A stretch of DNA of 64,000 nt from Desmodesmus armatus (GCA_007449985.2 VIIQ02000184.1:86514-150513), one strand, 5' to 3'; shown: positions 44,475 through 56,905, counted from the stretch's first letter. Notes: generated from the sequence alone by a model not told the origin. A program made the numbers and translations.

Positions 44475-45050
44475 CTAGAGTTTTAGATCTTCGTGACTAC
44501 TAGTAGTCAGCGGAGGGTTGACGATGATTACTGTTACTGTTACTGTTACATGGTTCAGGCTGAGCCTGAACACCCCGTAGGGAGCCAACGAGGCCCATGG
44601 GGTATCGGTATCATAGAACGCATCTGAATAGACATCGTAGAACTCGTCTGAGAATGCACTGACGAACATATCAAAAGCATCAGGGGCCAACCCATCCTCA
44701 TCAACTCCCAAGAGGGTATCAGCTTCCTCAGCTGACAGCCCTTCTGCAAACAGGACCTCCAACGGGGGTTGGTCCACCGGCGCTGACCACACTCACGCAG
44801 AAAAGCACCAACACGATGGGCAGGCTGGTGCATGAAGGACCGCAGTTGGGCTGCAGACACATTGCATGGGAATTCCATCCAACCACAAAAGTCAGCAGAA
44901 AGAGCAGCATGCGAGCGCCTCAACACATCATAAGCTTCACATTCAGCAATCATGTGCATCTCATCGCCTACCCCCTGATGACAAAAGCGGCACAACCTAT
45001 CAGCACGGGCAATACTAGCAGCAGGTCCCAAAGCAGAGCGACTCGCGTGT
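44475..45050 (-). mobile_element. fragment of a non-LTR (LINE) retrotransposon, 3' end
   Basis: The minus-strand frame 45031-44780 contains RADRLCRFCHQGVGDEMHMI followed by ECEAYDVLRRSHAALS. This matches the C-terminal Cys/His zinc-binding segment found after the reverse transcriptase of many LINEs (C-X2-C...GDE-H...C). The frame then shifts at about 44780 into an acidic tail (44792-44475). The sequence ends in three TTACTG units (44527-44550) that could be the simple-repeat tail. Everything 5' of about 45050 is missing, as in ordinary 5'-truncated LINE copies. Confidence 0.6.
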
Positions 45051-45487
45051 TGTTGTTGTTACATGTTGTTTCAGCGGCTGGAACTTAGCGGTGGCAACAT
45101 CAAGATCATGGGCACCTAGTCTGAAACTGGCAAGGGCTCTAACACACTCACGGGACATGCATGCATATGGGGGCTGTGTGACGCACATAGTCTGGGCAGA
45201 TCTGGATTACATAGTGAGTTGATAGCCACCCTTCTGAACAGCTGGGGCATCTTTTTACCCGCACAGTGTTGAGGCCATCCAGCCTGGCAGGAGTTGGTGT
45301 GCATGCAGCAAGAACACAAAACTTGGGACGGCAGTAGTTGCAGCTTGCAGTGTTGAACTATGCAGGAGGATTGATTGGTGTGAAAGCTTCAAGCCGTACA
45401 CTAGCAGTGTGCTTTCCCCTGCATGTGCCACGTGCCAGTGGCACTGCAAGTCAACGGGCATAGCTCTCGCTACTTAGTAGTCAGTGG

Positions 45488-45778
45488 AGATAAGCCTCCA
45501 ATAATTGCAAGCGCCACAACAGAAACCATTGCCACATTCAAAGGCTGGCTGCACCAGACAGGTGTAGGGCCTGATCTCGTCAAAGCAGCAAGGGAAGGAT
45601 GGTGTGACAGGGCTGCAGTGTGCTGCACAGCATCGGATGGCATTCCTGTGCAGCACACTGCAGCCCTGTCACACCATCTGCTTTTACGAGATCAGGCCCT
45701 ACACCTGTCTGGTGCAGCCAGCCTTTGAATGTAGCAATGGTTTCTGTTGTGGCGCCTGCAATTATTGGAGGCTTATCT
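45488..45778. repeat. 291-bp foldback with about 138-bp arms
   Basis: The left arm begins AGATAAGCCTCCAATAATTG and runs to GTGTGCTGCACAG. The right arm begins CTGTGCAGCACAC and ends CAATTATTGGAGGCTTATCT. The loop is about 15 bases (45629-45644). The arms differ by one 9-base indel and a few substitutions. No transposase or flanking duplication was seen. Confidence 0.9.
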
Positions 45779-47048
45779 TACTGAGTAAGGGCCAAGCAAG
45801 CAACCCCACCAGCGGTAGTGCCAATGACTGCAAGGGGATGATCACATAGTAAGCCATGCCCAGGGCAAGTCCAGTTGATGACTCGTCAGCTTCCAGCTGA
45901 CAGATGGCCACAAGGACGGCATACGGTCTGCGCTCATGACTGTGTACTAGGCAGCAGCGGTTGGCCTGCATTCTGCAGAGGCTTGGATGCTGCACGGACT
46001 TAACTTACCGCTGTGCCGTTGTGCTTTGCAATTTGCAATATGCTTGCAACCCGGGCTGAAGGTGGGTGAGGTACGGCATGGCATATGTGTCGCCGACAGT
46101 CTGGCGCTGGCATAGCTGCAGCTCAGCAGCATGTGTTCCCTGGTTTGCAGTTGTTTCGCTGAGCACTGTTTATCATCAATCGGATTGGCGATGTACAGAC
46201 ACAAGTTGGGCGTGACCAGATGGTTGCTGATGCATATAGGTTCTGAACTGACACAGCATGCCTGGTTACGCAATGGCGAATGCATGGTTAGTGAGGAGGA
46301 CGATGGTGATGTGCCCCAAAGCACTTGTTGCTTGTTCTGAAAAAGAACGGTCAGGCTTTGGTGACTGCTAGCTGCTGATCATAGTGGCCTGGTCCGTGGC
46401 TTGTGTCAATCTGCATAGCTGCATACACACACTGTGTGGCTCATGTCCTGCCAGATGTCCTGCCAGTGTTCACTGAGGCTTGTCTGTGACTGGTTGATGG
46501 CATCACGAGCTGCAGGGGAATTGCGATGCAGACTCTGCCCTAAGGGGTCACTGGTCACTTTTGCTTTCACCACACGACGTGCACCCACCCCTTAACTGTA
46601 CGCACAATGAGTTGTCGATTCATATTCATTCTGGGTGCTCCTTCCTAGGCTCGCACGCTGTCTCAAGGGCCTTCAAAGGCCACAACCTCAACATGCAGAT
46701 TACAAAGTCCTAGTGGCAGCGCCCGATGTGCCAACAACAGCTGGCCAGTTCCATACAACATGCTCACTCAACCAAGGAGTGTTTCCCACTCCGATCTGAT
46801 GCTGTCAACGGCACCAAGGGCTACTAGTAGTACTGGCCATTTGAACCTTCATGCCGGGCAACCGTAACAAACAACAAAACAACCAAGAAATGGCAGTGCA
46901 CAGTGTGCACACCAGGGTGGCCGGCCACTTACATGCCGTACAAGCTGGCATCGTACCTTGCTACCTGCTGCTTGCCTTCAGCCGGTGCACTGCATGATGA
47001 TGCTGCATTCTGCAGTTGGTGCATGCAGGCAGCTGCTGGTTGCACGGC
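45779..47048. other. spacer between the foldback and copy C, no gene seen
   Basis: No frame here shows domain or splice evidence. It should include the 3' UTR of copy C, whose stop is at 47049. Confidence 0.4.
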
Positions 47049-50000
47049 TCACAGCTCTGTAATGCATTCGTACACTGTGGTGGTGCCACTCTCCTTTGTC
47101 ACCTTCACAGGCACAAACACTTTGTGAGGAGCAAAGTGAGGAGCAAAGGCCGTTGCAGTGTGGCGCTGCCTCCAGCCATGAAGGCCTTTCCTGCTGGGCT
47201 GTTCAGCTGCAGTCTTGACCATCTTGTTCCACGCTGCCTTGCCAATTCCGCTGATGGAGTCGTACTGATCTTTAGCCCCTGGCAGCTGGAACTTCACTGC
47301 GCAGGGCAACAGAACGAAGTGTAGCAGCAAGAGGAACGGGAATCTGTTGAGCCAAAGTGGCTCTGCTAAGGCTGCTGCATGCAAGTCCATCCTTCAATCC
47401 TGAGGGCCTGACTCAGGCCGATTGGCAGTTGTGGGTGCATATTGTTATGCGGGATGTGCCAAATATGGTTTGTGACATCACACATAATGGCATATTCTGT
47501 GTTATGTTGTGCTGGAACGTTAACCCTTGCCAAGTTGGCAAACATTGGCGCCCGCTTTCTTATGTGGAATATTGGCATTCAGCAGTACTAACAAGCTGCA
47601 TATGAGCCATCACCTTTTCCTGTCGCAGGGTTTTGTACTACAATCACATCCGCATAGAACTTGGGCTCGTTCCTCCCAAGTCGCCAGACCTGCAACCCCG
47701 GCTGCAGCTTGCCATCAGCCACCAGCTGCTGAAAGTCAAAGGTGCCTTGGGCAGCGGGGACTCCCCAGGCAGTGCTCCGCCTTGTGGACCCCTCCCCTGC
47801 ACTGCTTGGCCCAGCGGTGCTTGGGCCAGCACCACTGGGTCCTGCTGCTGCTGCTGCTGCTGCTGCTGCACCCCTTGCTGCCGCTGGCACTGGCAGATCC
47901 TCTGCCTCATTGACCACATGAGGTGCATCAGGCATGGCATCATCTGCATCAGCCCCAGCTAGCAGCACTGTGGCCCCTGCTGCGCCTGAACGCAGCACCT
48001 TGGGGCTGGAGCCTGCATTGACTGCACCCTCAAGGACACAGCTAAGCCGCTTGCGGGAGCTGGGGACAGCACCACCAGCAGCAGCAGCTGCTAGGGTAGC
48101 AGAGCGTGTTTTGGGGCGGCCACTGCGCCTGCTGCCGCTGCCGTCACCGCCACTGCTGGGGCTGCCAGACGGTGCGCGAGGGTCGACGCCCTCTTCACCT
48201 GCACGGTGGCAGCAAGACACTCACTATCATAGGCCTGTACACATTTCGACAAGCCAGGTTACTCCACCACCCGGGTGGCCCCGCAAGAAACGACAGTTGC
48301 GGCAGCTGTTGTCCTGGTTGCATGTGCTAAACTCTAGATGAACGTTTCTAAAATCTCAGACCATCACTATTGGAAAGGTGGTTGCAGCGTCACTGCAGTT
48401 CTGCTAAGGCAATGCTTGGAGTCAGCGTGACCACATGGCACTCCAGTGCGAGCTGGTGCAACGTGGTGTACACACAAACTGGCTTACAAGTCCCTGCCGA
48501 TGCCAAGTTTCAGGCCGGCCAAGGGTGGAGGCCAGAGTTCAAGTTTTTTGGCTTACTTTTAGACCTCAGGTAGCAGTACACCTCATTCAGAGACCTCTTC
48601 ATCACTCCTGTATCCACTCCTTTCATCACGTAGAAAGTGCGCTGAATGGCGCGGCCTGCAGCATGTTCAACATCTAAAAATGCATGAGCATGCTTTGTGC
48701 GTACAAGTAATAAAGATGACATCTTGTGCAGGGTTATCACTCATGAAGCGCAGCAGATCATGTGCATGAGGTTGGTTCACATCTGACTTGCTTTTCGGCT
48801 ATGCTGGATGCAAGAGTATTTATGATGACCACCAAGAACCCTTGTGCTGAGCTGTTGTGGTGGTTGTTGCATACACGTGTGTGCACGTGATGTCACATCA
48901 AGTTGACGCCATGCTGAGACAAAATCAGGATGGAGCGGATACAACTGCATCGCTGACAGCACTGCCACATGCCCCTTTGTCCAATGCTAGCTCCTTGAAG
49001 GCACCAAGGATGCGGCGCCCAAGCCTGAGTGCTCACAAACTTGATGCACACAACACAACATTGGCTCAGTGTTGACTTGGGTCGACCGCCTATCAGCATG
49101 TTGCAACGTGTTGCAACGGCACTCACCAATGTACGTGGACTTCTCACACAGCAGTAGTGTGTCCTCGAGCTGCTGCTTGATGTACTCCAGAGTCCAGCCT
49201 TCCTCGCTCTTTTGCTGGATCTTCAATGCCAAATCCTCCAGCATGGCCTTCCAGTCGCTGCTGCCCCTGTGTATCTGAAGGCGCTGGAGCTACAGTCATG
49301 CAGGGAAGGCAAGCACAGCAAACATACTCTGAGTTTGAATGGAGTCTATTGGTTCTGGTAGAATCATGAAGATTCGCGTTGAGGCATGAAATCGTGACCA
49401 CATTGCACAGTGGCAACAATCTATCTGATACACTGTGTTGACAGTTGTTGGTGGTGAATGTGGTGTCTACCGTACTGGCTGCTGTTGCAAGTCATGTCAC
49501 CAGTCGTTTCCAAGCATTGGCTACTTTGGCATCAGCCGCGCTCAGATCCTAATGCCCAATGTTCAACTTGCCGGCAGCCGCAAGCGCACAAGTCAACGCG
49601 GCAGCAAGGACAGTATGCAATTGCTGGTGTGACGTGCAACCCCCCTGGTAACAAGCATCAAGTGACTCACCTGCACTCACACAACCCCTTGCAGCAGTCG
49701 TTCAAAGCTGGCAGGTTTCCCCCTATAGCATTGTCTCATAGTGCATGTAGTGTCATGAAGTCATACTATGACATTGTCATGAACTTGTGACACACTTTTG
49801 AGGTGTGCCATTTGACGTCGGGTCTGTTCAGGCACAGTTGCTGCCGACACGGTCCAACGTTGCTACCTATGCTCACCTGGTCTCGTGGACGCTGCACCCA
49901 TTCTTCAACCTGCTCTGCCAGGTGTGTAGGAGGGCCTGCACCTGCACCTGCAGCTGCAGCTGCAGCAGCAGCTGCGGCAGCCTCAGCACCTGCAGCCAAC

Positions 50001-50332
50001 CCCCAATTCTCAGCAAGGTCAGCACCCATGACAGTGCCTGCCGCACCGGCTGCTGCTGCTGTAGCCCTTGCAGAAGGCCCGGACATTGTTGCTGATGTCA
50101 TGCCCAGTCCAGGAAGTGGTGCAGGGAACTCAAAATCATATGCGGGTGTCTCCAAGTCTTCCAGACAAACTAAGTCTGAAAGTGATAGTGAGTCGTCGTC
50201 TGCATCTGTGTTTGAGTCAGTGCTTGCACTTGCTGCAGCACCTCCTGCTGCCGCAGCAGCTTGCCGCAGCACCTGCTGTTGCTCTTGCTGCAGCACCTGC
50301 TGCTGCTCTGGCTGTAGCACCTGCTGCAGCAC
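47049..50332 (-). CDS. copy C: C-terminal half of the A/B/C family
   Basis: Five exons on the minus strand: 50332-49877 (5' end uncertain), 49283-49127, 48655-48557, 48198-47614, 47296-47049. They join in phase (about 514 codons). They match exons 12-16 of copy A in order, phase and motifs: an Ala-rich linker ending in EQVEEWVQRPRDQ; then RLQIHRGSSDW...GWTLEYIKQQLEDTLLLCEKS; then QRTFYVMKGVDTGVMKRS; then the basic patch, ADADDAMPDAP and LVADGKLQPGLQVWRLG; then GIGKAAWNKMV...VFVPVKVT...ECITEL. No P-loop or helical middle region is found upstream, so the copy is 5'-truncated or a shorter family member. No frameshift is needed in these exons. Function unknown. Confidence 0.6.
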
Positions 50333-52498
50333 CTGCTGCTGCTCTTGCTGCAGCAGTGCTGCTGGCAGTGCTGTGTTGGTGAAGGTGTGTTTATGTGTTC
50401 CTCTTTGAAAACAGTGTGTATGTCACCTCTGTCAGGAAAAGTGACGAGCCTAGGGGCCTCCAGGCACCCAGCCGCACCCCTTGAATCGCTCCAAATGCTA
50501 TGAGATCACGATTCAAAGCGCGTTTAGCTTCGATAAGCAAGCCTTGAATTACGGCCGAACACGACTCGTCCGGGCAGACCGTTTGGTGTCTCTAAAGCCC
50601 CATTGACCGTTAACAAACGGGCTCTCAGTGTTTTGAGAGCGGTCCAAGCGAGCGTGCGTTTCAGAACCGTCACAATCTTACGTAAACCCACGGCGAACGC
50701 AGACTCAGTGACTGGTGGGCCTCAAATGTCCTCGATGGGCTCTGCTGTATATTTAGCGATGTCAAGAGAGGCCAAAGCACATGTGCTTGGACACCAGACC
50801 TAAGCGCCCCTGTTCAGCAGCGTCCAGGGCTCGCCAAAAAGGCCAGCCTGACCCAAACACACACCTCAATCGACCTATGACAGATTGTTGAACATGTTGA
50901 TCTACCCAGCACGATGTGCCTGCCTCTCCCAGCTGCCTGGAGAGCGCTCACCAAGCGGTCAAGGCATTTTGGAGAGCGCTCTCCAACAACATTCAAGGCT
51001 GCAGCACAGGCCAAGAAGCCACAGCAATGCTCACACAATCAATCCCAGCATTGAGGCTCAGTGTGGCACGCTGGGTGATGCATCAGCACATGCTTTGCCA
51101 TACCCTCCGGGGCAACTCTCTCAGAGAGGCAGCCGGGCGGGGGCCGCCCACAAGTTCAGTGCTACTGTGAACACATGTGTAAAGAAAAAGGCAATTTTAT
51201 CACGAGAGTTGGACAATAGCACTGTGGGCTCGTGGGCCTAGACCATGGTCGTGTTGGACAGACTTTGTAGTGGTTCAGCGCATTGTTCACTGCCATGTCA
51301 AATGCATTGTCTGTGGCTTTGTGAAACGTTTCTGGCTCAAGAAAATGTGCAGCGTAAGTTCACTGCAAGATCGGCACACTGAGCGACCGTCTGCAGGCCG
51401 CTTTGTTTGTATTGCACAGGTGCACGACTGCAGACAGCTATTTGCCTGGCCTCTTTAAATGACACTCAACACCTAGGCTTGGTGGGCGCAGGAAGGCAAC
51501 ACCACACCACACAGCCTGCAAAACACTCACAGCTCACATGCAAAGCAACTAAAGCACGCTGCTGCGCAACCTCAGCAGGTGAAATATACAAAACACTAAT
51601 GCACATATTTTGCAACTGTTGTTACAGCCAAGAGAATCACCAGTTGCTGAGCACCTCCATGACCTGTACATGGCTGAGGCAACCGCCAGCTTCTAGCAAC
51701 AGACGTGACCGACTAGTGGTGCTTCTTTTCTCACTCTTTGCCCTATGCTCTTTGCTATTTGTCGAAAGTTATAGCTGAGCCACCCACCCACAACTGCAGG
51801 TGACTTCGTCCACGGCCAGTAACTTTGAAACTGGAGGATCTACAGCTTCCTAACAGCACACCTATCACATCTTGAAGCTGCATTTCCAGCAAGCAAGTGA
51901 TAACATGGTGTAACTTACACATGGCATGTGCTGTCTGGCGCCAGACTTGCAGAAAATTGGATCATGTATATGGCCAGAAGTGCTGCTTTGTGTGAAAACG
52001 AAACATGGTTTAGCGATTGTCAAGCACATGGCGTAAGCTTTTTAGGGCCTATAGCCAGCACAACTACCTGCAGCGTTGCGTCACTGCTGTCATGACACCT
52101 TCACGCACACAATGCCAGAGCCCCTTGCAAGGACTCAGTGAGCAGATGCAGCAACCACCCGGGCAAACCCCTCAAAGCACTTGGACACTGCATAATGCAA
52201 TGACAATGACAATGCAGACACCCCCCCCCACACACACAAAGCACGTGAAACACGCGGGGGAGGGAGTGATGAGTATGAAAATCCCTTCCCCAGAGAAGCT
52301 CCGGGGGTGCCAGCACATCGATGACGTGATGCATTTGCCAAAGCCCGGTGTTAGACTGAGTTGGCTTAAGATCAACTCGCCCGCGCAAGCACATATGTAC
52401 AGAGAGATGTTTAGGTGCACAACTCGGAGTGCCTGCGACCGCCTTGCCAGCGCTACTAGCAAAGGCCCAACAACAGCCTTCTGATCCATGGTGTAAGC
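50333..52498. other. gene-poor stretch with a dispersed repeat
   Basis: 50420-50760 is compositionally different (less CAG/CTG) with several short inverted words such as CTTGAATCG/CGATTCAA and CGGGCTCTCAGTGTTTTGAG, and is not identified. 51220-51600 shares words in the same order with 56815-57215 (GACCATGGTCGTGT; then CACCACACAGCCTGC; then ACATGCAAAGCAACT), so both are copies of a dispersed repeat. No gene is supported. Confidence 0.4.
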
Positions 52499-54353
52499 TC
52501 AACCACTCGAATCAGATGCCAGTTGGGCTGCTCTCTCAAGTGCTGCCTGCAGCTGTGACGACACGTCCGGCGGGCTGTCTTGCGGAGTCTGCAAGGAGCA
52601 ATACAGCAGAGGCCATAGCAGCACAAATCAGCAGTCATCACTCATGATTTGATCTTGGCATCACTGTCACAATGACATTGTGTTGGAGACCGAACCTGCT
52701 TTGTTTGGGATCGAGACATGCTACAGTGTACACTGTCTATGGTGGATTCCACCTTGTGAGGTTGCCACATTCATGAAATGATGCCGGCACCTGGCGGCCT
52801 CTCCAACAGGTGATGCACGCAGGCTATACATGCATACAGATACATCCATATGTACAATCAATGTAGGCAGTGCGTCGGGCAGTGATAGGGATTTGCTCAG
52901 CTCTGCTGCCTGAACCATCAAATCAACAGTCTTGTATGGGATCCAGAAGGCTGAGGCTCTCGGGTGTGAGATGTTGACTCTACTGGCTTACCTGACTCAC
53001 AAAAGCCCAGGTGCAGCCAGCTGCCTCCACACCAAGGCGCTTAGCACCAGCCAAACTGTCCCACACACCAGCGACGCCGCGCCAAATGGGCCTGTCGCTG
53101 CTGCTGACATGTACAGCTTTTTCAAAACCAAGGAATGACAGCCCAGTCAGTGAGGTCAGATGCTGCAAGCCTTCAACCATGCTCTGCTTGCTGTCCAACA
53201 TTCGCACCCTCAGCCGCAGGCTCCTTAGCTGTGTCAGCTGCCCAAGCTCCCTAAACTGCTGATCAGCACCTCGTATTGGCTGCTGAATGGTGAGCCCCGT
53301 GAAGCTGCTGTACCCTTGCAGCAGCTGCCAGGTGTGCCTGTCTGGATTATCCCCATCCCACTGTAGCTCCTGTAGGTTGGGGCAGCCTTCAACAGCAAAA
53401 CTTAACTGGAAGCCTTCCCGCGACCACCCCCTGCTGCCAGGTCGAACGGATGAGATATTGGTGAACTTGCGCACAAGCGGGAAAGCATGCTGCCAGGCGT
53501 TTCGGCTGATTTCTGTGCCCCTCAGGTCGATGTGCTGCAGTGCACTGCCAGCTGTCAAGGCCCTGTACGCTACGGGTGGAGGGTAGGATGCCTCATCCAC
53601 TTGCAAAGTGTCATGCAGCCCGTCCACTGCCCTGAGCTGCAGGCCGGTTAGGTCCGGCAGAAGGGACAGCCACGCGAGCAGTGCCGCAGCATTGGCCGCT
53701 CCCTCTGCTGTAGGGCCACCGTGGTGACCCAACTGCACACTCCGCAACCCCAACCGCCGCAGCTTCGTGAGTGCCGTCAGGTGTGTGACAGAAAGGGGCA
53801 GGGCCTGCTGAAAACAGTAACCCACACGCGTGCTGCCCCCTAGTTGCAGATCCTGCAGGTCCGTCATGCTGCCGCTGTGCTGCACCATCTCCTCTGCCAT
53901 GTCTGGGGACTGCAGGCGCAGCTGGGTGAGATGCTGAAGCTGCTGCAGCACGGTCGTGGGCGGCATCAGATGTGCTGGTTTGCCGCCGAGGACCCTGCAC
54001 ACAACTCTGAGCTCCCGTAGGGCTGTCAATGCCGCCAGCGGTGACAGGAATTGTGCCGCTGCTGCCTCTGTAGCCCCTGGCTGGGCTGGAATGCGCACTA
54101 CACAGTTGATGATGTGCAGGCTGGTCAGGGCTGTGGCTGCGCTGATGGTGGCGCAGAACACACTGCTGTTGCACACGAGGCCCAGGTCGCAGCTGTGCAG
54201 TGAGAGGTGCTGCAGCTTGAGCAAGGGCACCACTGGTAGCCTTTCCAGTGAGTGCAGCCTCAGCTCGCGCAGCAATGGTCTGTGCTTGGGCAACCAGAGC
54301 TCAAGGCTGCTGACACTTGCAGGCATGCGCATCAGCAGCCGCCGACATCAGCG

Positions 54354-54431
<78 letters not shown>

Positions 54432-54664
54432 CATTCTTGTAAGAGAAACGGCGCTTGCAGAATGGACCTTCTGCTTCACCACCCTGCACCTCACCTGTAC
54501 ACATCAAGCTCGTCGTTGAGGGCCTCTGCTGCTGCTACTGCTTCTGCCCAAGAGGTACACACAAGCGCCAAGCTGTGCTTGCCACGCGCCGCTGCACGTC
54601 CAGCCTTCTGCATGAGGTTTTCTAAGGCCGCAGAGGGCAGCTGCGACCAGTCTATGTTTGCCAT
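52499..54664 (-). CDS. F-box-like leucine-rich-repeat protein
   Basis: Exons 54664-54495, 54309-52992 and 52588-52499 join in phase (525 aa). An extra in-phase exon at about 52911-52858 (AAELSKSLSLPDALPTLI) is possible. The start MANIDWSQLPSAALENLMQK reads as a short F-box-like helix set (LP...L..KA...LALVCTSWAEAV). The large exon is a run of LRRs: LLRELRLHSLERLP, LQHLSLHSCDLG, LTALRELRVVCRVLG, LTQLRLQSPDM, LTKLRRLGLRSVQLG, LPDLTGLQLRAVDG, LQHIDLRGTEIS, LTQLRSLRLRVRML and LTSLTGLSFLGFE. F-box/LRR proteins usually choose substrates for SCF ubiquitin ligases; that role is inference because the F-box is weak. The intron after exon 1 carries (CTG)24 on the sense strand. The large exon ends at a strong donor (CAG|GTAAGC), and read-through would stop at 52980. 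Confidence 0.75.
54358..54429. repeat. perfect (CAG)24 trinucleotide repeat
   Basis: Seventy-two uninterrupted bases of CAG on the plus strand (CTG on the sense strand of the F-box/LRR gene). It lies in intron 1, about 48 bases before the acceptor at 54310. It also opens long poly-Gln, poly-Ala and poly-Leu frames that are not real. Confidence 0.95.
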
Positions 54665-56029
54665 GGCTTCGAGCGGATCCGCTCGCTGTGGTCAGACCTT
54701 GGGAGATTTCAGTCAGAGAACTGAGGTAAGCTCGGGAGGAGAATGGAACGTAGAAATTAAGATCTAGGCTCCTTTCAACGTTTGTGCGTCGTGTCTTCGT
54801 GTTGGAGCTGATGCTCACATTCCACCCGTCGCCGACGCGCAGGGTTTGGTTGCCGACCCTGAGCACAAATGAATAAATAGAACGATATTACAGACGAAAA
54901 TGCTTTGGGGCACCTTGCCCGTTGCTCGACCCATGTTTGGCCACTGCTGCCAGGTCAACGCCTCAATTGCTGCCCATAGTTCAGTGGAGTTACTCCGTGA
55001 TTACATCGGCAAGCTGGTGCCCAGCATTCAGTGCAACATTGCATGGAGTGCACGGACGTGCGCTTCCCACTGTCGTGCTCTGGGGCTGGCTGCCAGTCAG
55101 CTTTCGCATGCCTTGTAAAGAAGACAGAACAACTTCCAAGCCTGCTAGGCTGCCGACATTGTTTTTGTTGTCTTGTGATCTGGTTACCTCGGGCTGATCG
55201 ACCAATGCAGAAACAGGTGTAACGGGCAAAGCCTGAAATCAGCCATGTTTACTGATATGTAAGGGCGTTGTGCGCCAGAGACCGTGCACAAGGGAGCTCT
55301 AGAGCCCGCCGATCTGAGCGTTGGGGTCAAGTCTGCCAATTTGGAACAACAACATTCTTGCCACAGCACATCTGCCTGCAACGTGAGTTTGCATACCACT
55401 TCAAAACGCTACACAGAACATATGCAGCAGCAGTGTGCCTTTGTTGAAGATCAACTGGCACATTTGCACATGTAGCCTGAAAGCGGGGGACTACGGTGTG
55501 GTCGGGTGCCTCTGTGCACAACGGGTGGCAGGGCAGCAGGCAGTGGCAGAGAGGGGAAGGGGTGTTGCTAGCTTCACTGCCTTAGGCTGTGTGTTGTGCT
55601 GGCCCTGAGGGACTCACACCAGGCACTAACCCCTTTGCTGTTGGGGGGTGTTGAGCTGTAGATGAGGTGTGTACAGCTGTGGGGACTTTGAATCGACAGA
55701 ACTATTGAGAGTTTGAACACTCTTTGACTCAGGGGCCCTCGAGCTGTGTGTTGGTAGCTTGCTGCTCTGCTGTTTGCTCAGACAGGCAGGATAATAGCTG
55801 AAATGCAAGGCAGGAGGCTGCAAGCAGAAAAGCAAGCCTCAATCAGAGCAGTAGCTCAAGTGGCCAGTTGGACTCAGAAACCGTGGACCGTTTGTTACAC
55901 AGAGAAAGCAGGCCTTAGCCTGTGGGAGGACTTAGTCCTCAAAACGAGTCACCCTTTATGTGAAGGGGAAGAAGCTCTCTGGGCTGCTTTGGCCTGGCTG
56001 TCTTGAGAAAATGGCTGGGGATGCCCGCC
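54665..56029. other. upstream region of the F-box/LRR gene; nothing else recognised
   Basis: It should contain the minus-strand promoter just above 54664. Frames at 54900-55230 on both strands are short and overlapping. 55630-56029 would be the transcribed region of the promoter-like block described next, but no open frame there is convincing. Confidence 0.35.
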
Positions 56030-56215
56030 TTATATAGTCCTGGCAGGGCTAAACCCCAGGTGCATAAACCACAAAGTAACAGCACAAAGTAACAGCGCTT
56101 CCAAGCCTCCAATGCTAGAAGCTTCTGGGTGCCAGAAGCTTCCAAACCTCCGATGCTGGAAGCTTCTGAGTGCCAGAAGCTTCCAAACCTCTCATGCTGA
56201 AGCTTCTGCAGCTTC
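56030..56215 (-). promoter_or_regulatory. candidate heat-shock-type promoter: repeated AGAAGCTTC elements above a TATA box
   Basis: From 56097 to 56215 a roughly 52-bp unit containing GAAGCTTC blocks (CTAGAAGCTTCTGGGTGCCA, then GAAGCTTCCAAACC) is repeated about two and a half times. GAA-nn-TTC pairs are the core of heat-shock elements. About 60 bases away on the minus strand is CTATATAAGG (56029-56038), a good TATA box. The geometry fits a minus-strand promoter firing toward 55990. No target gene could be found; the block may be a regulatory part of a decayed transposon. The name rests on motif likeness only. Confidence 0.4.
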
Positions 56216-56867
56216 CACCCGCTCAATATGCACCAGAGGGGCAAACTGACCCCTTCATGCTACAACTTACTCAACAATCTTCCTGCATCACCGCGCACAT
56301 TGTCAAACTGCGGCCTGTGCCAAAAGCTTCTCGATGTTGCTGACGCCTTGCGTATGTCAGACATGCTGTGCTCCGCTTCTCGAAGGTCAGACATTGCGCA
56401 GGAGCCCACGAGGCTTTCTCGAGGCGATGGGTACAGCCGTACGTTGTTCCAAACATCTTCAAAGCCAACCTGCACTTGCTTGAAGCCATCAGAGCGCAGA
56501 CTGCCGTGCCAGGGTCAGTCAAGGTCAACTAGCGGTCAAACATGCAGTACATGCGCATTGACTGCACATACGCGGCTGGATTACTCGTTATTAGCACGGT
56601 CACTACTTATCACTGGCGCCACTCGTTGTTGCGCGACAACACTGTGTCTAACCACAAGCGGCTTGTGGTTGGACCATGTTGGTTCACCTCCGGTGAGGGC
56701 AGTTCTTACAGTTGTGTGGCCGGCACATAACCCTACTCTGCTTGTGCATGTGCCCCTGCATGGTGGTGCCATGCGTTGCTGGCTGGTAGCGAGCTATTTT
56801 TTGGGTTAGCAATGTGGGGTTGTGGGCCACGACCATGGTCGTGTGGATTGTGTGTGGCTTGGTCGAC

Positions 56868-56905
56868 TATGATACAGAGGGGTTGATACACCCCTCTGTA
56901 TCATA
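56868..56905. repeat. 38-bp hairpin with 16-bp perfect arms
   Basis: TATGATACAGAGGGGT, six bases, ACCCCTCTGTATCATA. It is followed by AACGCCCTAGGA, resembling the start of the 17741-type dispersed repeat. Confidence 0.9.

Noticed and set aside
54252..54767. Poly-Gln and poly-Ala frames across 54360-54430
   Set aside because: Produced by the CAG repeat; the real gene is on the minus strand and the repeat is intronic.
55563..56276. A solo LTR with TGTTG...CAACA ends containing the GAAGCTTC array
   Set aside because: TG/CA ends can be chosen, but the flanking bases do not form a target duplication and no second copy is present in the window.
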